From the NCBI GenBank assembly GCA_937900605.1, contig CALCDK010000032.1, forward strand, positions 1 through 11,422: DNA of 11,422 bases, read 5' to 3'. Position numbers and translations under genes: made by a program. Below are positions 7,477 to 11,422 of this stretch, one piece after another. This stretch comes from an uncultured Olsenella sp. Lineage in GTDB: Bacteria > Actinomycetota > Coriobacteriia > Coriobacteriales > Atopobiaceae. Numbering within the stretch: position 1 is the first letter of the stretch; the number at the start of each line of letters is the position of its first letter. The notes below the pieces were generated by a model that saw only the letters and a program-made list of their open reading frames with translations, had not been told where the DNA came from and made no database searches.

Positions 7477-10439
7477 ATGCTGGGCTCCCGACGCTCCAGT
7501 CGTCGCTACGCCGGCGCGCAGTCCCGTGCACAGGCGAGCGCCATCGGCTCCGCCGCCCTCGACGGCACGTCACAGAGGCCCGCCGCAACACGGAGCTGTT
7601 CCTGCTGGTCCTTGCCGCCGTGCCGGTCCTTCTCCTCTACGCCATGTACGTGGTCAACTCCCACGTGCCCCTCACGCTGTCCACGCTGGCGGTGCCCCTG
7701 GGCCTGTTCGCGGCCTTCGCCGCGGCGCACCTGGCCATCCGCTGGCTCGCGCCGGCGGCCGACCCGGCGATCCTGCCGATCGTCTTCACGCTGTCGGGCA
7801 TCGGCATCACGTTCCTGACCAGGCTCGCGCCCGACCTCGCCATGAGCCAGGTCGTGTGGCTGTTCGTCTCGGTGGCCGCCATGGTGGTCGTGCTCTTCGT
7901 GGTGCGCGACCTCGACAGCATCGCGCACTACAAGTACACGCTCGGCCTCGTCGGCGTCGTGCTGCTCCTGCTGCCCATGATCGTGGGCACCGAGCGCGGC
8001 GGCGCCAAGCTGTGGGTCGTCATCGGCGGCTTCGGCTTCCAGCCGGGCGAGTTCGCCAAGATCCTCGTGGTCCTGTTCCTCGCGTTCTACCTGGCCATCA
8101 ACCGAGAGGCCCTCTCCGCCTCCACGCGCCGCTTCGGGCCCTTCAGGCTCCCGCCGCTGCGCATGCTGTGGCCGCTGCTCATCATGTGGGGCATCAGCCT
8201 GCTCATCGTGGTCTTCGAGAAGGACCTCGGCAGCGCCCTGCTGTTCTTCGTGTTCTTCGTCGTCATGCTCTACGTCACCACCGGTCGCGCCAGCTACGTC
8301 TTCGTCAGCCTGGCGCTTCTCGCCGTGGGCGGCGTCGCGTGCTACTTCCTCTTCGGGCACGTCCAGAACCGCGTCAACATCTGGCTCGACCCGTGGTCGG
8401 CGGCGTCCGGGGGCGGCTACCAGATCGTCCAGTCGCTCTACTCGCTGGCCGACGGCGGCCTGGTGGGCACCGGTATCGGCAAGGGCATGCCCACGCTCAT
8501 CCCCGTCGTCGAGTCCGACTTCATCTTCTCGGCCATCGCCGAGGAGATGGGCCTGCTCGGCGGCTCTGCCGTCCTCATCCTCTTCCTGCTCTTCTGCGTC
8601 AGGGGCCTGGCCACCGCGGCGCGCGCCAAGTCCGACTCCTCCGCGTTCGCGGCCGTCGGCCTCACGTGCGTCATCTCGTTCCAGGCGTTCCTCATCGTTG
8701 GCGGCGTCACCAAGCTGCTGCCCCTGACCGGCGTCACCCTGCCGTTCATGAGCCAGGGCGGCACGTCGCTGCTCGCAAGCTTCATCGTCGTGGCGCTGCT
8801 GCTGCGCGCCGGCGACGAGGGCACGGGCCGCGAGGCAGAGCTCAAGTCAGGCGTTCAGGCGGACGGCACGGGCGAGAGGGGCATCGTCGGGGCCATGGGC
8901 CGCGCCGGCGCGCACGCCGCGGCGGGCGTCGTCCACGGCCGTCACGCGCGCGGCAGCTTCGGTCTGCAGACGGCCGAGTCCGGCGTCCTGGGCCGCGTGG
9001 CCCTGGGCAAGCGCCTCACCAGGCTCATCACGGTCTTCTCGCTGCTGTTCGTCGCGCTCGTGGCCAACCTCACGTACGTGCAGGAGGTCGACGCGGCGCG
9101 CATCCAGGCGCTGCCCAACAACAACCACACCATCGCCCGCAGCGCCTACGTGCAGCGCGGCGCCATCATCACGTCCGACGGCGTGACCCTGGCCGAGAGC
9201 GTCGAGCAGCCCGACGGCACCTTCGTGCGCTCCTACCCGCAGGGCGAGCTGGCGCGCCACACCGTGGGCTACATCTCGACCCAGTACGGCACCACCGGCG
9301 TCGAGGCGTCGATGAACGAGACCCTCACCGGCCACGCCGACTACTCCACGTGGAAGAGCGCGATCAACTCGCTCGCCGGCATCAAGCAGTCTGGCTCCAC
9401 CGTGGCGCTCACCATCAACTCGCAGATCCAGCGCGCCGCAGAGAACGCCCTGTCGGGCTACACCGGCGCCATCGTGGTCCTGGACCCCAAGACCGGCGCC
9501 GTCCTGGCCCGCGCGTCCTCGCCCAGCTACCGCGTCGAGGACCTGCCTTCCGTCATGGCCACCGCCACCGGCGGGCAGCTGCTCGACCGCACCACGCAGG
9601 CGCTCTACTCGCCGGGCTCGACGTTCAAGGCCGTCACGCTCTCTGCGGCCCTGGACTCCGGCACCGCCAAGCTCACCGACACCATCAGCGCCCCACCGTC
9701 GCTGCAGATAGGCGGCGCCGAGGTGAGCAACTACGCCCACAACGACTACGGCACCCCCTCGCTCAAGGAGGCCCTGGTCCTCTCGTCCAACACGGCCTTC
9801 GGCCAGCTGGGCGTGCGCGTGGGCCCCGAGACGCTCGTCAAGTACGCCAACGCCTTCGGCTACGGGCGCGCGCTGGGACAGGACTTCTCCTGCCTGCCGT
9901 CGCTCATGCCCGACCCGGCCGAGATGACCGAGTGGGAGACCGCGTGGGCGGCCTGCGGCCAGCCCGTCGGCCAGCACGCGAGCCCCGCCGGGCCGCAGGT
10001 CACGGTCATGCAGAACGCGGTCGTCGCGCAGACCATCGCCAACGGCGGCATCGCCATGGACCCGTTCGTGGTCGACCACGTCCTGGCGCCCACCGGCGCC
10101 ACGGTGTCCAAGACGGCACCGCGCTCGCTGGGCCAGGTCGTCTCGGCGCGCACCGCCGACGACGTCAAGTCGGCCATGCTCGGAGTCGTGGACCATGGCA
10201 CCGGTCGCCGCGCACAGATCCAGGGGACGCAGGTCGCCGGAAAGACGGGCACGGCACAGGTCGAGAGTGGCAACATCAACGCGTTCTTCATCGGCTTCGC
10301 CCCGTACGACAACCCGACGCTCGTCATCTCGGTCTGCGTCGAGGGACACGGCGAGGACGTCGAGGGCTTCGCGGCCGCGCTGGCCGGCAAGGTCCTGGCC
10401 GCCTCGCTCACCGTCCAGTCGTCGGGCGCCGGGAACTAG
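7477..10439 (+). CDS. RodA/FtsW SEDS glycosyltransferase fused to PbpA-type class B penicillin-binding protein (apparent frameshift near N-terminus)
   Basis: One polypeptide joins the two enzymes that normally work as a pair in peptidoglycan synthesis. Residues are counted from GTG 7620. Residues 1-396 form a polytopic SEDS domain with SEDS hallmarks: RGGAKLW (126-132), FQPGEFAKI (140-148), EKDLGSAL (200-207) with the conserved Asp202, AEEMGLLGG (307-315) and [18 protein letters not shown] (371-388). This is the lipid II polymerase. Residues about 397-465 form a hydrophilic linker, and 466-486 a further membrane span. Residues 487-600 form the PBP dimerisation region, and 600-939 the transpeptidase with SxxK (Ser667-Lys670, nucleophile Ser), SSN (722-724) and KTGT (875-878). 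The frame is open through the linker and I see no Shine-Dalgarno-supported start inside it. N-terminally, ATG 7477 with a good RBS opens a different frame ([13 protein letters not shown]...) from the body. In the body frame, conserved-looking [12 protein letters not shown] reads from about 7572 with no start codon, so about one base appears missing near 7560-7575. Without it translation could begin only at 7620, cutting the first membrane span. Confidence 0.9.
7560..7595 (+). other. Apparent one-base frameshift in rodA-pbpA
   Basis: Frame 1 from ATG 7477 reads sensibly to about ALDGT (7567). Frame 0 reads a typical SEDS opening ([12 protein letters not shown]) from 7572. Frame 1 then gives Cys/Ser/Pro-rich shadow coding up to 7818. 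Joining the two needs one extra base (or a -1 slip) here. No classical X-XXY-YYZ slippery heptamer is evident. Confidence 0.7.
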
Positions 10440-10560
10440 GGGCCGCCCATGGAGGACACCGCAGAGGCCCGCACGAGCGACACCACCACCTGACCCCTGG
10501 TCGGGACGCGACACACACGATCACCAACGCGGCACGCGCCGCGACAGACAAGGAGAGAAC
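10440..10560 (+). other. Intergenic gap before pknB with small hairpin
   Basis: This 121-bp gap is the only sizeable one in the train. It holds a perfect 6-bp hairpin CGCGGC-ACGC-GCCGCG (10528-10543) just before the AAGGAGAG ribosome site. No T-run follows, so it is not an intrinsic terminator. No convincing promoter is seen. A 14-codon ORF (10449-10493, MEDTAEARTSDTTT) has no Shine-Dalgarno. The hairpin could modulate kinase translation or mRNA decay. Confidence 0.4.
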
Positions 10561-11422
10561 ATGCCAGGCAAGCTTCTCGGGGGACGCTACCAGGTCCAGG
10601 ACAAGATCGGCACGGGTGGCATGGCCACGGTGTTCAGGGGCACCGACCAGGTCCTCGGCCGCACCGTCGCAATCAAGACGATGCTGCCGCAGTACGCGAC
10701 GGACCCGTCCTTCGCCGCCCGCTTCAAGCAGGAGGCCCAGGCCGCCGCGGCGCTGCAGAGCCCGTACATCGTGAGCGTCTACGACTGGGGCAAGGACGCC
10801 GACACCTACTACATCGTCATGGAGTACCTACGTGGCACCGACCTCAAGAGCGGCATCCGCAAGCACGGCGCCCTCGACTGCAAGAAGGTCGCCCAGATCG
10901 GCTCGCAGATCGCCCAGGCCCTGTCCGTGGCGCACCGCCACGACATCATCCACCGCGACATCAAGCCGCAGAACATCATGGTGCAGCCCGACGGCAACAT
11001 CAAGGTGATGGACTTTGGCATCGCTCGCGCCAAGAACAGTCACCTCACGGCCGATAACTCCGTGCTCGGCACTGCCCACTACGTCTCCCCCGAGCAGACG
11101 CAGGGTAAGGAGCTTGGGCCCACCTCCGACCTCTACTCCCTCGGCATCGTCATGTATGAGGCCGCGACGGGCCGCGTTCCCTTCGATGGCGACGACGCCA
11201 TCTCCGTTGCCCTCAAGCAGGTCAACGAGCAGCCTGTTCCGCCCAGCCAGGTTAATCCCAACGTCGACGCAACCCTCGAGGGCATCATCCTCAAGTGCAT
11301 GCGCAAGAATCCCGCGGAGCGCTTCCAGACCGCCGACGAGCTTCGCCGCGTCTTGAATGACTACCTTGCCGGACGCATCGTCAACCTTGGTGAGGCCACG
11401 TCCCTCATTTCCGCCGGTCCGA
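10561..11422 (+). CDS. pknB: PknB-like Ser/Thr protein kinase, N-terminal part (runs off window)
   Basis: Start ATG 10561 has AGGAGA 4 bases upstream. 287 residues are visible. The kinase domain is canonical: GTGGMATV loop (17-24), VAIK with Lys39, Glu58, HRDIKPQN (131-138), DFG (151-153), a Thr-containing activation loop with GTAHYVSPEQ (170-179), Asp190, and a C-lobe ending near 270. Unlike the kinase at 2777 it keeps the HRD Arg, so it should depend on activation-loop phosphorylation. The usual membrane span and PASTA repeats that sense muropeptides/lipid II would lie beyond the window; they cannot be confirmed, so PknA-type remains possible. Position after SEDS/PBP matches pknA/pknB of other actinobacteria. 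Codon use changes sharply inside the gene: 3 of the first 150 codons end in T, against 23 of the next 137. Confidence 0.93.
   Translation, partial: MPGKLLGGRYQVQDKIGTGGMATVFRGTDQVLGRTVAIKTMLPQYATDPSFAARFKQEAQAAAALQSPYIVSVYDWGKDADTYYIVMEYLRGTDLKSGIRKHGALDCKKVAQIGSQIAQALSVAHRHDIIHRDIKPQNIMVQPDGNIKVMDFGIARAKNSHLTADNSVLGTAHYVSPEQTQGKELGPTSDLYSLGIVMYEAATGRVPFDGDDAISVALKQVNEQPVPPSQVNPNVDATLEGIILKCMRKNPAERFQTADELRRVLNDYLAGRIVNLGEATSLISAGP

Noticed and set aside
7477..7818. A separate 113-aa gene starting at ATG 7477
   Set aside because: After about 30 codons it becomes a Ser/Cys/Pro/Arg-rich shadow of the SEDS coding frame; it is better read as the 5' end of rodA-pbpA before a frameshift.
10449..10493. 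14-codon ORF MEDTAEARTSDTTT in the gap before pknB
   Set aside because: No Shine-Dalgarno and no leader-peptide signature such as a run of one regulatory amino acid.

Overview
The window is very GC-rich, and its codons end almost always in G or C. It carries the actinobacterial signal-transduction/cell-wall cluster in the familiar order FhaA-like, FhaB-like, PP2C phosphatase, RodA/PbpA, Ser/Thr kinase. Gene order, the GC richness and the style of the proteins suggest a high-GC actinomycetota, most likely a coriobacterium (Olsenella/Atopobiaceae-like). That placement is inference; no 16S rRNA or other marker was available.

Left part (1-2660), housekeeping and RNA genes. The window opens inside a tRNA-Arg gene followed by a terminator. 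About 240 bp on, a complete tRNA-Arg(ACG) with a nearly identical terminator repeats the unit. An unrecognised 123-aa protein follows on the minus strand; its promoter region carries a GAAC-N4-GTTC inverted repeat. serS (seryl-tRNA synthetase, minus strand) ends at its own strong terminator. serS and a 70-aa single-span membrane protein diverge from a short region holding a perfect 18-bp palindrome. A tRNA-Leu(CAG) with terminator lies convergent to the small gene.

Right part (2661-11422), one long plus-strand gene train. A promoter-like -10 at 2727 precedes a Ser/Thr kinase with a polytopic membrane C-terminus and an atypical catalytic loop (HLD for HRD). Tightly coupled behind it are an FhaA-like DUF3662+FHA protein (GTG start abutting the kinase stop), a membrane-anchored FHA protein (ATGA overlap), a PP2C phosphatase with one membrane span and an extracellular domain (ATGA overlap), and a single reading frame that fuses a RodA/FtsW-type SEDS glycosyltransferase to a PbpA-type class B transpeptidase. 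After a 121-bp gap comes a canonical PknB-like kinase, cut off by the window end. By family knowledge, the kinases phosphorylate FHA adaptors and wall-synthesis proteins, the phosphatase reverses this, and the SEDS/PBP pair polymerises and crosslinks peptidoglycan, so the train couples phospho-signalling to wall growth.

Most noteworthy are the RodA-PbpA fusion, an apparent one-base frameshift between its well-placed start (7477) and its body, the unusual kinase heading the train, the palindromic serS intergenic site, the LexA-like box, and an abrupt codon-use change inside the last kinase gene.
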